Part shown: in pieces, positions 1-8,735 of the stretch
Layout: each line of letters starts with the position of its first letter
Numbering within the stretch: position 1 is the stretch's first letter
Assembly (NCBI RefSeq): GCF_003952425.1
Contig: NZ_CP034449.1
Location: 1,488,001-1,552,000, forward strand
DNA from: Mesorhizobium sp. M2A.F.Ca.ET.046.03.2.1
GTDB taxonomy: Bacteria; Pseudomonadota; Alphaproteobacteria; Rhizobiales; Rhizobiaceae
Length of the DNA: 64,000 nucleotides
Reading direction: 5' to 3'
Notes under the pieces: generated by a model
Databases searched by the model: none
What the model saw: the letters and a program-made list of their open reading frames with translations, nothing else
Told to the model about the DNA's origin: nothing
Program-made: the position numbers and the translations under genes

Positions 1-2
1 TT

Positions 3-947
3 GACTTCGCTGCCACCAACACGATCGACATCGACTATATGCCGGGCCAGCTTTCCGTGGCGCACAAGAAACGTTACGTCGACGACTACAAGCGACACGC
101 CGAGATCATGGCGAGCCGCTTCGGCTATCCGCATTTGAGCTTCATGGACCAGGCGGAGACGGCGCAGCGGTTGGGCTCGACGCGCTACTTCGGCGGCACC
201 CGCGACATCGGCACCGGTCACATCCATCCGCTGAAGCTGGTGATCGGCACGGCGAGAGTGGCGGCCGCCGCCGGCGCACATCTCTTCGAGCAGACGCCGT
301 CCACCGGCATAATTTCCAGCGGCGGCAAGGTGAAGGTCACGACGCCCAAGGGCACGATCACGGCCGACAAATGCCTGATCGGCGTCAATGCCTATGGCGG
401 CAATCTCGAGCCGGTGAGCGCGGCGCATATCATGCCGATCGGCTCTTTCATCGGCGCGACCGTGCCGCTCGCTGCTTCCAAAGTGCTGCCGGGCGGCGAG
501 TCCGTCGACGATTCCCGTTTCGTGGTGCGCTATTTCCGCAAGTCAAAAGACGGCAGGCTGTTGTTCGGCGGCCGCGAGGTCTATGCCGTCAACGATCCAA
601 AGGACATCCATATCCACATCCGCAGGCAGATCGCCGAACTCTACCCGGACCTCAAGGATGTCGAAATCACGCATGGCTGGGGCGGCTATGTCGGCATCAC
701 CATGCCGAGAAAGCCGTTCGTGCGCGAAGTGATGCCGAATGTGATCTCGATCGGAGGCTATTCCGGCCACGGCGTCATGCTGTCGAACTTCTTCGGCAAG
801 CTCTATGCCGAGACCGTTGCCGGCAATCGCGACCGCCTGAAACTGATCGAGGACCTGAATATCCCCCCCTTCCCGGGCGGCCGCCGCTTTCGCGCGCCGC
901 TCTTGTTTCTGGCGCTCAGCTGGTTTGCGCTGCGCGACAGGATTTGA
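3..947 (+). CDS. FAD-dependent oxidoreductase (DAO / PuuB-like), 5' truncated by window edge
   Basis: The reading frame is open from base 3, before the first ATG at 39, so the gene begins outside the window. About 314 residues are present, against roughly 430 for the family, so the N-terminal FAD-binding GxGxxG motif is missing. The visible part looks like the C-terminal two thirds of a D-amino-acid-oxidase-fold amine oxidase. It has a substrate-domain stretch with RYFRKSKDGRLLFGGRE and a late FAD-contacting glycine motif, GGYSGHGVMLSNFFGK, near the end. Close relatives oxidise gamma-glutamylputrescine or other secondary amines; the substrate cannot be told from this part. A 9-bp stem-loop lies 38 bases after the stop codon. 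Confidence 0.85.
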   Translation, partial: DFAATNTIDIDYMPGQLSVAHKKRYVDDYKRHAEIMASRFGYPHLSFMDQAETAQRLGSTRYFGGTRDIGTGHIHPLKLVIGTARVAAAAGAHLFEQTPSTGIISSGGKVKVTTPKGTITADKCLIGVNAYGGNLEPVSAAHIMPIGSFIGATVPLAASKVLPGGESVDDSRFVVRYFRKSKDGRLLFGGREVYAVNDPKDIHIHIRRQIAELYPDLKDVEITHGWGGYVGITMPRKPFVREVMPNVISIGGYSGHGVMLSNFFGKLYAETVAGNRDRLKLIEDLNIPPFPGGRRFRAPLLFLALSWFALRDRI

Positions 948-984
948 GGCTGGCGCGCGGTCGAGGCGCCGATTCGACGATGGC

Positions 985-1012
985 GGCTTCCACGAGGCAG
1001 GTTGTGGAAGCC
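985..1012. terminator. Stem-loop after the oxidoreductase gene
   Basis: A perfect 9-bp inverted repeat (GGCTTCCAC and GTGGAAGCC) with a 10-base loop lies 38 bases past the stop codon. It is followed by TTAACGG rather than a T-run, so it may be a weak terminator or an mRNA 3' stabiliser. Confidence 0.45.
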
Positions 1013-1204
1013 TTAACGGACGCGCAGAATTTCGCAATCTGGCTCACTCATGCCATAATCAGCAGTAAAAGATGCGATCATGGGCGAAAATTCCGGGGAT
1101 TTCGCGGGCCTTGTCCGCTGTGACTTCGGGACCGATGCCGATCGATGCCAACCCTCGCGGCAATGATCGAAAGAACGTCGGCCCGCTTGTTGGAGGTGGT
1201 TTGA

Positions 1205-2095
1205 GTGAACGAGCCCTTCAGTTTCGGCACGCCGGAACGGCAGCGCTTCACAATGCAGTTCGGCTATAACGTACGGCCATCCTTCTGGCAGAAGGTGCAG
1301 TCGAACGCGCATCTGGTCATTGCAGCGGTGGGCACGGTCGCGCTGCTCGGCGTGGCCGGGGTGGCGCTCTGGCTGTGCATTCCGGGCAGCGGCCGGCAGG
1401 TTGCCGCGGCCAGCGCCGAGCAGACCGTGCCGACAATCCCGGTGAAGACCACGAAGATCGCTCCGGTGGCGGCGGCGGTGACCGTGGCCCCGGCACCACA
1501 GGCCGCGCGCAAGGCGGATGCGGTTTCGCCGGCGACGGCGGCCCGCGAAGCCAACATTCCGGCGCTGGCGTCGAACAGCCCCCGCTGGACGGCTCCCGAC
1601 TCCAAATCCCCGTCGGAGCCGGCAGGGGATCAACCAGCTCCATCGAAGCAGGCCGCCGAGCCTGGCGCTGCGCAATCAACCGACACGGCCTTCGCCGAAC
1701 CAGCCGCGGAGAACGACGCCTCGGACGCACTGTCGCAGGTTGCCGCGCCCGCACCGTCGGGCGAGACGGCCGCGAAGACGCCGGGCGACAAGATGGACGG
1801 CGCCCAGACCGCCGCCATTCCTGAGGCCAAGCCACAGGCTCCCGATGCCGATCCGCCGGCAACCGATGACGCGGCGCAGTCCGAACCGAAACCTCAAAAG
1901 GTCGGTGCGGCCGCCAATGGACGCATCTTGAGGGCCGTCACCATGCGCTCTGGACCGAAGAAGGGCGCAGCCGCGATCGTCACCGTGCCAGCCAAGGCAT
2001 CGGTGCAGGTGATGAACTGCAAGCGGTGGTGCGAGATCGTCTATAACGGCAAGCACGGCTGGGTCTACAAGAGCTACGTCAAGACCGGCGCGTGA
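1205..2095 (+). CDS. Membrane-anchored SH3-domain protein
   Basis: A 296-residue protein starting at GTG, chosen because GGAGGT lies about 8 bases upstream. The N-terminal 35 residues look cytoplasmic. A hydrophobic segment follows at about 38-60 (LVIAAVGTVALLGVAGVALW), then a long Ala/Pro-rich disordered linker (about 65-235). The last 60 residues are a bacterial SH3 domain with the typical pattern: VTMRSGPKKGA, a Val/Pro-rich middle, CKRWCEIVYNGKHGWVYKSYV. Such domains usually bind peptidoglycan or other cell-wall ligands on the periplasmic side. Two cysteines six bases apart in the SH3 domain could pair. The gene is transcribed towards the Mur-ligase-like gene, with 42 bases between the stops. 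Specific function unknown. Confidence 0.8.
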   Translation: MNEPFSFGTPERQRFTMQFGYNVRPSFWQKVQSNAHLVIAAVGTVALLGVAGVALWLCIPGSGRQVAAASAEQTVPTIPVKTTKIAPVAAAVTVAPAPQAARKADAVSPATAAREANIPALASNSPRWTAPDSKSPSEPAGDQPAPSKQAAEPGAAQSTDTAFAEPAAENDASDALSQVAAPAPSGETAAKTPGDKMDGAQTAAIPEAKPQAPDADPPATDDAAQSEPKPQKVGAAANGRILRAVTMRSGPKKGAAAIVTVPAKASVQVMNCKRWCEIVYNGKHGWVYKSYVKTGA

Positions 2096-2137
2096 GGCCA
2101 TTGTGCCGGCGGCGCCCGCGGCCGAACCGCGATGCCG

Positions 2138-3433
2138 TCAGCCGCCGAAGAGGTGACGAAGTCCCTGCCGCCAGCGATCATGCCTGCGCTTTTTGACGAA
2201 CTCCCGATGCTCCTCGAACGGCACTTCGAAAAGGCCGCAAGTCTGGCAGCCTTCCTTCTTCCCGCAAGCGGGGATCCAGCATTTCACATCATATGTCCAG
2301 GCGAGCGCCAAACGTTCCAGGTGAAGACTCGAAGAACTCTTGAGAAGGATGAGTTCGCCTGGCGCGGCAGTGCGCCTGAGATGATCGGAAACCTCTTTCG
2401 GCGTCCGCAGTTCCACGAACCGGCCGCTGTCGCGATCGGCCTGGCTGGCTTTCGAGCGATGGGCATGCTCCCCGACATAGATCACCTGGTCGGCAATCTC
2501 GCGCGCACTTTCATAGGCGCGCGCATATTTTGCGTTCGAGCCGGCAAAGTCCGACAGCTGGCCAAGCACGATCCGCTTTCGCCCAGCCGTTGATCTTGCC
2601 ATCATGTCGAAGGCGAGCGACAGCGAATGCCAAGGGGCCTTGGCGGTGTCGACGACGAAATGCGGTCCTCCATCGACGACCAGGACGCGACAGCGGTTCG
2701 CCAACGGCTCGAATGCCGCGATCCTGTCCTCCACCATTCGCGCTGGTACGCCAAGCTCGAGAGCGGTCGCGGCCGCGGCAGCCGTCGGCAGCCAGAAATG
2801 CTCTCCCGGAAACGGCGTCTTGAGCTTCAACACCCCGGCCCGGCAGTGAAGCGTGAAGCTGAGCGTGCGCGGATAGGCGGCGCTGATGTCGGCGACGCGA
2901 TAGTCGGCCGTTTCCGACTCGCCGAACGTGACGAGGCGATGCGCACCGCCGGATGCCATGGCCAATACATTGGGATCGTCGGCGTTCAGTACCGCCAGCC
3001 CGTCAGGCCCCAGCGCCTCGACCAAAGCGCGTTTTTCCCGAGCGACGTTCTCCAAGGCCTTGAAACTGGAAAAATGCTCGAGCTGCACCATCGTGACAAC
3101 AGCCACATGCGGCTTGAGCAGCTGTGCCATGGGCCTGATCGTATCGACGCCGGAGGCGCCCGCCTCGAAGACGACATAGTCGACCTCGCCGTGCTTGTTC
3201 ATGTGCCTGTAAAGTGTGCTGACCAGTGAATTTATCGTGTTGGCCAGAACCCGCGTGTAGGTCCGCCCGTGGCCGGCCAGAATGTGCCCGAGCAGGCTCA
3301 CCGCGGTCGACTTTCCTGAGCTGCCGGTTACGCCGATGAAGGTGGCCTTGCTCCGCGCCCTTGCACGCCTCGCCCGGTAGATCTTGAGGCGTTGCCCCAG
3401 TTCCTTGCGAATTCTCCGCAGTCCGGCATTCAT
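2138..3433 (-). CDS. Mur-ligase-family protein with a C-terminal four-cysteine motif
   Basis: A 431-residue Mur-ligase-type ATP-dependent ligase. The P-loop GVTGSSGKSTAVSLL is at about residues 34-48. The central domain has EAGASGVDTI and LNADDPNV, which are typical of the family. The C-terminal domain is shorter than in MurF, and the usual DxYNANPxS element reads VDTAKAPWHSL. The tail has Cys385, Cys390, Cys396 and Cys399 (spacing C-x4-C-x5-C-x2-C) followed by a very basic end, unlike MurC, D, E or F. It stands alone, outside any dcw cluster, so a housekeeping role in peptidoglycan precursor synthesis is unlikely. It may join an amino acid or other acid to a different acceptor. Family call is firm; substrate unknown. 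Confidence 0.75.
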   Translation of the reverse strand: MNAGLRRIRKELGQRLKIYRARRARARSKATFIGVTGSSGKSTAVSLLGHILAGHGRTYTRVLANTINSLVSTLYRHMNKHGEVDYVVFEAGASGVDTIRPMAQLLKPHVAVVTMVQLEHFSSFKALENVAREKRALVEALGPDGLAVLNADDPNVLAMASGGAHRLVTFGESETADYRVADISAAYPRTLSFTLHCRAGVLKLKTPFPGEHFWLPTAAAAATALELGVPARMVEDRIAAFEPLANRCRVLVVDGGPHFVVDTAKAPWHSLSLAFDMMARSTAGRKRIVLGQLSDFAGSNAKYARAYESAREIADQVIYVGEHAHRSKASQADRDSGRFVELRTPKEVSDHLRRTAAPGELILLKSSSSLHLERLALAWTYDVKCWIPACGKKEGCQTCGLFEVPFEEHREFVKKRRHDRWRQGLRHLFGG

Positions 3434-3508
3434 GGCACCCGCCCCATCCAGGCACCGTTATGCCTTTCGCCGGATCGTCAAGTCAAACTCAAGCCGCACG
3501 TCATCGAC

Positions 3509-3613
3509 TAAAGCGCGTCGCGATCTTTCAGGCTCGCTCCCCGCGCTTTAGGTTTTGGTTTTACGCATGTCTTTATCCCGAAACCGGTTCCCATTTTCGG
3601 GAGACATGCTTTA
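3509..3613. repeat. Rhizobial intergenic palindromic element
   Basis: Two consecutive inverted repeats make up this element. The first is TAAAGCGCG ... CGCGCTTTA (3510-3551). The second runs from GCATGTC to GACATGC (about 3567-3610) with an inner CCCGAAA / TTTCGGG stem. It lies between the 5' end of the Mur-ligase gene and the SDR stop codon and overlaps that stop. The sequence is like a palindromic element I recall as repeated in Mesorhizobium genomes; copy number cannot be counted here. Confidence 0.6.
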
Positions 3614-4357
3614 GACACAGCGGCCGCCATCGACCTCCAGCGCCACGCCGGTGATGAAGGCGGCCTCGTCCGAAGCCAGCCACAGTGCCGCATTGGCGAC
3701 GTCGAGCGGTGTCGAGAGCCGGCCGAGCGGAATCGAGGCGCGGAACTTCTCGCGTATCTCCGGCGTGTCGTCGCCCATGAATTTCTCCAGCATGCCGGTC
3801 TCTCCGGCAACCGGGCAAAGGCAGTTGACGCGAATGTTCTTCGGCGCCAGTTCGACGGCCATCGATTTGGTGGCCGTGATCGCCCAGCCCTTGGAAGCAT
3901 TGTACCAGGTCAACCCCGGCCGCGGCCGAAGCCCTGCGGTCGAGGCCGTGGTCAGGATGACGCCGCCCCCCTGCCGGTCCATGATCGGCACGACGGCAAG
4001 CGCCGCATGGTAGATCGCCTTCATGTTGACGGCGGTGATCAGGTCGAAGGTTTCCTCGTCGACGCCCAGCATATCGCCGTTGCGGTGGGTGAAGCCGGCA
4101 TTGTTGACCATGATGTCGATGCGGCCGAACGCGCTCTTGGCGGCGTAGATCATCTCGTCGAATTCGGAGCGCAGGGACACGTCGGTCTGGGTCCAGATCG
4201 CGTCTTTGCCGATCTCGTCGGCCACCCGCTCCGCGCCCTTGGCGTTGAGATCGGCGACGACCACGCGCGCACCCTCTTCGGCAAAGCGTTTCGCCATGCC
4301 CTCGCCGAAGCCCGACGCGGCACCCGTGATGATGGCGACCTTGTTTTCCAGACGCAT
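3611..4357 (-). CDS. SDR-family NAD(P)-dependent oxidoreductase
   Basis: A classical short-chain dehydrogenase of 248 residues. It has the cofactor motif TGAASGFGEGMA near the N-terminus, NNAG at about residue 90, and the catalytic Ser (TTASTAG), then Tyr-x3-Lys in YNASKGW. The C-terminus VALEVDGGRCV is typical of FabG-like enzymes that reduce or oxidise 3-hydroxy groups or sugar alcohols. The ATG at 4357 is preferred because GGGAAA lies 5 bases upstream; the frame stays open to 4414. It is divergent from zwf, with about 260 bases between them. Substrate not predictable. Confidence 0.88.
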   Translation of the reverse strand: MRLENKVAIITGAASGFGEGMAKRFAEEGARVVVADLNAKGAERVADEIGKDAIWTQTDVSLRSEFDEMIYAAKSAFGRIDIMVNNAGFTHRNGDMLGVDEETFDLITAVNMKAIYHAALAVVPIMDRQGGGVILTTASTAGLRPRPGLTWYNASKGWAITATKSMAVELAPKNIRVNCLCPVAGETGMLEKFMGDDTPEIREKFRASIPLGRLSTPLDVANAALWLASDEAAFITGVALEVDGGRCV

Positions 4358-4616
4358 GGCTTTCCCGCTCATTGGATTTCCGCAGCCATCTCCCTTAGCT
4401 TTCGTCACATTCACGTTCTATGGTGCAGGCGCGAACGCTGCCGGAAGCCATGGCTTGCCGATAAGCCTGCCGGCAGCGCGCGAGTGTCGGGAAACATGTG
4501 GACCGATGCAAGTGCAAGCGATTGGTCCTGCCTGTGACACCATGGCACTGGAAAATTTAAATCGATTAGAATATACCAACCACGCTGCCGCCATCAGGCA
4601 TCAAATCGGACTGACC

Positions 4617-6086
4617 ATGACCAGCCAGATCATTCCTGTCGATCCCTTCGACTTCATCATCTTCGGCGGCACCGGCGACTTGTCGGAACGCAAGCTCCTG
4701 CCGTCGCTCTACCATCGCCAGCGCGACCATCAATTCTCCGAACCGACGCGCATCATCGGAACGTCGCGCGCGAAGATGAGCGATGCCGAATTCCGGACCT
4801 TCGCCAAGAAGGCGATATCCGAGCACGTGAAACCGGAGGATGTCGATGCCAAGGAGCTTGAGACTTTCTTGGCGCGGCTTTCCTACGTGTCGGCTGACGC
4901 GACCACAGGCGCCGGCTTCGGCGAGCTCAAGAAGGCGATCGGCGACAGCGACCGGATCCGCGCCTTCTACCTTGCGGTGGCACCGGCGCTGTTCGGCGAC
5001 ATCTCGCACAAGCTCAAGGAGCACAAGCTGATCACGCCGAATTCGCGCATCGTGCTGGAAAAGCCGATCGGCCGCGACCTCAGCTCGGCGCGCGCCCTCA
5101 ACGACGCGGTCGGCGGCGATTTCGACGAAGGCCAGATCTTCCGCATCGACCACTATCTCGGCAAGGAAACGGTGCAGAACCTGATGGCGCTGCGCTTTGC
5201 CAATGCGCTCTATGAGCCGCTGTGGAATTCGGCGCATATCGACCATGTTCAGATCACCGTCGCCGAGACCGTCGGGCTCGAAGACCGCGTCACCTATTAC
5301 GACAAGGCCGGCGCGCTGCGCGACATGGTGCAGAACCATATTCTGCAGCTGCTTTGCCTCGTCGCCATGGAAACGCCGTCGTCCATGGACGCCGATGCCG
5401 TGCGCGACGAGAAGCTGAAGGTGCTCAGGGCTCTGAAGCGCATCAACGGCAACGGGGCGCCCAAGCATACGGTGCGCGGCCAGTATCGCGCCGGCGCCTC
5501 GGCGGGCGGTCCCGTCAAGGGATATGTCGAGGAACTCGGCAAGGATAGCAACACCGAGACTTTCGTGGCCATCAAGGCCGAGATCGGCAACTGGCGCTGG
5601 GCCGGCGTTCCCTTCTATCTGAGGACCGGCAAACGGCTCGCCACCCGCGTCTCGGAAATCGTCATCGAGTTCAAGCCGATCCCTTATTCGATCTTCGGCG
5701 ACAGCGCCGGACCGATCTTCGCCAACCAGCTCGTGATCCGGCTGCAGCCGAACGAAGGCGTCAAACAATACATCATGATCAAGGATCCCGGCCCGGGCGG
5801 CATGCGCCTGCGCCAGATTTCGCTCGATATGAGCTTCGCTCAGTCCTTCGACACGCGCGCGCCGGACGCCTATGAGCGGCTGATCATGGATGTGGTGCGG
5901 GGCAACCAGACGCTGTTCATGCGCCGCGACGAGGTCGAGGCGGCCTGGAAATGGATCGATCCGATCCAGAACGCCTGGGAGAGCGCCAGGCAGGAGGCCC
6001 AGGGCTATACGGCCGGCACCTGGGGGCCGTCGGCCTCGATCGCGCTTATCGAACGTGACGGACGGACATGGCACGAGAGCAATTGA
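4617..6086 (+). CDS. zwf: Glucose-6-phosphate 1-dehydrogenase
   Basis: Oxidises glucose 6-phosphate to 6-phosphogluconolactone with NAD(P)+, the first step of the Entner-Doudoroff and oxidative pentose phosphate routes, in the cytoplasm. The product is 489 residues, the normal family length. The N-terminal nucleotide-binding motif is FGGTGDLSERKLLPSLY and the active-site signature is FRIDHYLGKE. The frame is open upstream to 4206, but those residues do not match the family, so the ATG at 4617 is used; the leader just before it is AT-rich and probably holds the promoter. The 3' end overlaps pgl by 19 bases, showing an operon with pgl and edd. Confidence 0.97.
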   Translation: MTSQIIPVDPFDFIIFGGTGDLSERKLLPSLYHRQRDHQFSEPTRIIGTSRAKMSDAEFRTFAKKAISEHVKPEDVDAKELETFLARLSYVSADATTGAGFGELKKAIGDSDRIRAFYLAVAPALFGDISHKLKEHKLITPNSRIVLEKPIGRDLSSARALNDAVGGDFDEGQIFRIDHYLGKETVQNLMALRFANALYEPLWNSAHIDHVQITVAETVGLEDRVTYYDKAGALRDMVQNHILQLLCLVAMETPSSMDADAVRDEKLKVLRALKRINGNGAPKHTVRGQYRAGASAGGPVKGYVEELGKDSNTETFVAIKAEIGNWRWAGVPFYLRTGKRLATRVSEIVIEFKPIPYSIFGDSAGPIFANQLVIRLQPNEGVKQYIMIKDPGPGGMRLRQISLDMSFAQSFDTRAPDAYERLIMDVVRGNQTLFMRRDEVEAAWKWIDPIQNAWESARQEAQGYTAGTWGPSASIALIERDGRTWHESN

Positions 6087-6784
6087 GCGAGGTCAGCTAC
6101 GGCTGGAACGGCTTTGCCGATCGCCAGGATCTCGCGACGGCGCTTGCCGGTGAGATCGCGGACCGGTTGACCAGGGCCGTTGCGGAACGCGGCGCCGCGC
6201 TGCTCGCCGTGTCCGGCGGGACCACGCCGGCGAAGCTGTTCGCCGCGCTCTCGACGACGCCGATCGCCTGGGACAAGGTTATTGTGACGCTGGTCGACGA
6301 GCGCTTCGTGCCGCCGTCCTCGCCGCGATCGAATGCCGGGCTGGTGGCGGCGAACCTGCTGCAGAACAAGGCCGCGGCGGCGCGCTTCGTGCCGCTCTAC
6401 CATGAGGCGGCAAGCATCGAGGACGCCGCGGCGGCGGATAGCGAAGCGCTGCGGTCGCTGCCCTGGCCGCTCGACGTGGTCATTCTCGGCATGGGCGGCG
6501 ACGGCCACACGGCTTCGTTCTTTCCCGATGCCGGCAACCTCGAGGAGTTGCTCGATCCCGCGTCCCAGCGCATCGTGCTGCCGGTGCATGCGGCGAGCGG
6601 GGGCGAGCCGCGGCTGACGCTGTCGATGGCGCGCATCGTCGCGGCCGGCTTCGTCGCGCTCCATATCGAAGGCGAGGACAAGCGCACAGCGTTCAACGGC
6701 GCGATGGGTCCAGGCGCGAAAAAGCCCATCCGCAGCGTGCTCGAAGCGGCGCCGGGACGGATAGAGGTGTTCTGGGCACCCTGA
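6068..6784 (+). CDS. pgl: 6-phosphogluconolactonase
   Basis: Hydrolyses 6-phosphogluconolactone made by Zwf to 6-phosphogluconate. The protein has 238 residues and belongs to the DevB/NagB-like fold. It carries the AVSGGTTPAKLF sugar-phosphate loop, VTLVDERFVPPSSPRSN and the catalytic-site stretch LGMGGDGHTASFFPD. Its ATG lies inside the end of zwf (19-base overlap) and edd follows 61 bases downstream, so the three enzymes are very probably made from one transcript. Confidence 0.96.
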   Translation: MAREQLSEVSYGWNGFADRQDLATALAGEIADRLTRAVAERGAALLAVSGGTTPAKLFAALSTTPIAWDKVIVTLVDERFVPPSSPRSNAGLVAANLLQNKAAAARFVPLYHEAASIEDAAAADSEALRSLPWPLDVVILGMGGDGHTASFFPDAGNLEELLDPASQRIVLPVHAASGGEPRLTLSMARIVAAGFVALHIEGEDKRTAFNGAMGPGAKKPIRSVLEAAPGRIEVFWAP

Positions 6785-6845
6785 TTTCATTTGAGGACAG
6801 CCCGGTGGCAGGGGAGGACGCTTACCGGGCTTGAAAGGACGGACC

Positions 6846-8669
6846 ATGACAGCCAGACGCGATATCGAAGCCATCACGGAACGCATCCGCCAACGTTCAA
6901 AAGCCGGGCGAGAAGCCTATCTCGGCCGCATCGCCGGAGCGTCAAGCAATACCGCCAATCGGGCGGTGCTGGGCTGCGGCAACCTCGCCCACGGTTTTGC
7001 CGTGTGCAGCCCGTCGGAAAAGATCGCGCTCGGCGGCGACCGCGTGCCGAATCTCGGCATCATCACCTCCTACAATGACATGCTGTCGGCGCATCAGCCC
7101 TTCGAGACCTTCCCGGCGCTGATCAAGGAAGCCGCGCGGGAAGCGGGCGGCATCGCCCAGGTGGCCGGCGGCGTGCCGGCGATGTGCGACGGCGTCACCC
7201 AAGGCCAGCCCGGCATGGAATTGTCGCTGTTCTCGCGCGATGTCATCGCCATGGCGGCGGCGATCGGCCTGTCGCACAATATGTTCGACGCCGCCGTCTT
7301 CCTCGGTGTCTGCGACAAGATCGTGCCCGGACTGGTGATCGCGGCGCTCACCTTCGGCCATCTGCCTGCCGTCTTCATCCCCGCCGGACCGATGACGACC
7401 GGGCTCGCGAATGACGAGAAGGCCAAGGTCCGCCAGCTCTATGCCGAAGGCAAGGTCGGCCGCGCCGAACTGCTGGAAGCGGAGTCCAAGTCCTATCATG
7501 GGCCTGGCACCTGCACCTTCTACGGCACCGCCAATTCCAACCAGATGCTGATGGAGATCATGGGCCTGCACACGCCGGGTGCCTCCTTCGTCAATCCGGG
7601 CACGCCGCTGCGCGACGCGCTGACCAGGGAAGCGGCCAAGCGGGCGCTGGCGATCACCGCGCTCGGCAATGCCTATACGCCGGTCGGGCGCATGATCGAC
7701 GAGCGTTCGATCGTCAACGGCGTGGTCGGCCTGCACGCCACCGGCGGCTCGACCAACCATACGATCCACCTGATCGCCATGGCCGCGGCCGCCGGCATCG
7801 CGCTGACCTGGCAGGATATTTCCGACCTGTCGGAAGCCGTGCCGCTCTTGGCGCGCGTCTATCCGAACGGGCTCGCCGACGTGAACCACTTCCATGCTGC
7901 CGGCGGGCTCGGCTACCTGATCCGCGAGCTGCTCGACGAAGGCCTGCTGCATGAGGACGTGCAGACGGTGTGGGGTGAAGGCCTGCGGCCCTACGCGGTC
8001 GAGGCGAGGCTTGGCGAGGACGGCAGCGTGGTGCGCGAAGCGGCGCCGCTCGTGAGCGGCGACGAGAAGGTGCTGGCGCCGGTCAAGAAAGCCTTCCAGC
8101 CGACCGGTGGCCTGAAAGTGCTTGGAGGCAATCTCGGCCATGCCGTCATCAAGACCTCGGCCGTCAAACCGGAACGTCGCATCATCGAGGCGCCGGCAAA
8201 AGTGTTCGACAGCCAGCAAGGCCTGAACGACGCCTTCAAGGCCGGCCAGCTCACCGGCGACTTCGTCGCCGTGATCCGCTTCCAGGGCCCGAAGGCGAAC
8301 GGCATGCCGGAACTGCACAAGCTCACCACCGTGCTCGGCATCCTGCAGGATCGCGGCCAGCGCGTGGCGTTGGTGACCGACGGGCGCATGTCGGGCGCTT
8401 CCGGCAAGGTGCCGGCGGCGATCCACGTGACGCCGGAAGCGGTCGAGGACGGCCCGATCGCCAGGATCCATGACGGCGACGTCATCCGGCTCGACGCCGA
8501 TGCCGGCACACTCGAGGTGCTGGTGCCGGGAACCGAATTCGCGCTCCGCCGCACGGCGGACGCCGACCTCATCGGCAACGAGTTCGGATTCGGCCGTGAG
8601 CTGTTCGCCGGCTTCCGGCAACTGGTCGGCCGCGCCGACCACGGGGCGGCGGCATTCGGAAGCGCCTGA
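6846..8669 (+). CDS. edd: 6-phosphogluconate dehydratase
   Basis: Dehydrates 6-phosphogluconate to KDPG, the committed Entner-Doudoroff step. It has 607 residues, which matches Edd. It belongs to the IlvD/Edd iron-sulphur dehydratase family, and the visible signatures include GNLAHGF with Cys just before, [29 protein letters not shown] and, near the end, [23 protein letters not shown]. The start at 6846 is chosen because AGGACGG precedes it and the product then begins like other Edd proteins. KDPG aldolase (eda) is not in the window. The operon ends in a strong hairpin 14 bases past the stop. Confidence 0.96.
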   Translation: MTARRDIEAITERIRQRSKAGREAYLGRIAGASSNTANRAVLGCGNLAHGFAVCSPSEKIALGGDRVPNLGIITSYNDMLSAHQPFETFPALIKEAAREAGGIAQVAGGVPAMCDGVTQGQPGMELSLFSRDVIAMAAAIGLSHNMFDAAVFLGVCDKIVPGLVIAALTFGHLPAVFIPAGPMTTGLANDEKAKVRQLYAEGKVGRAELLEAESKSYHGPGTCTFYGTANSNQMLMEIMGLHTPGASFVNPGTPLRDALTREAAKRALAITALGNAYTPVGRMIDERSIVNGVVGLHATGGSTNHTIHLIAMAAAAGIALTWQDISDLSEAVPLLARVYPNGLADVNHFHAAGGLGYLIRELLDEGLLHEDVQTVWGEGLRPYAVEARLGEDGSVVREAAPLVSGDEKVLAPVKKAFQPTGGLKVLGGNLGHAVIKTSAVKPERRIIEAPAKVFDSQQGLNDAFKAGQLTGDFVAVIRFQGPKANGMPELHKLTTVLGILQDRGQRVALVTDGRMSGASGKVPAAIHVTPEAVEDGPIARIHDGDVIRLDADAGTLEVLVPGTEFALRRTADADLIGNEFGFGRELFAGFRQLVGRADHGAAAFGSA

Positions 8670-8682
8670 CGTTGCGGGTTCA

Positions 8683-8719
8683 AAAGACAAAGGGCGGCTT
8701 TGAGCCGCCCTTTGTCTTT
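8683..8719. terminator. Bidirectional intrinsic terminator between edd and the vWA gene
   Basis: A perfect 17-bp inverted repeat (8683-8699 and 8703-8719) with a 3-base loop. The arms pair AAAGACAAAGGGCGGCT with its exact complement, so each strand ends in a T-rich run. It lies between two convergent genes and should stop transcription from both. Confidence 0.9.
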
Positions 8720-8735
8720 GTTCCGGCCGAAACAA

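Noticed and set aside
371..1123. A 250-codon plus-strand frame after the oxidoreductase start
   Set aside because: Out of frame with the oxidoreductase, Arg/Cys-rich and without motif or ribosome site.
4566..6074. A 502-codon open frame antisense to zwf
   Set aside because: Same type of high-GC shadow; zwf covers it with all family motifs.
6942..8735. A 597-codon open frame antisense to edd
   Set aside because: Its translation is rich in Arg, His, Asp and Gly with no domain pattern, while the opposite strand is a full-length Edd. High GC leaves such frames open by chance.
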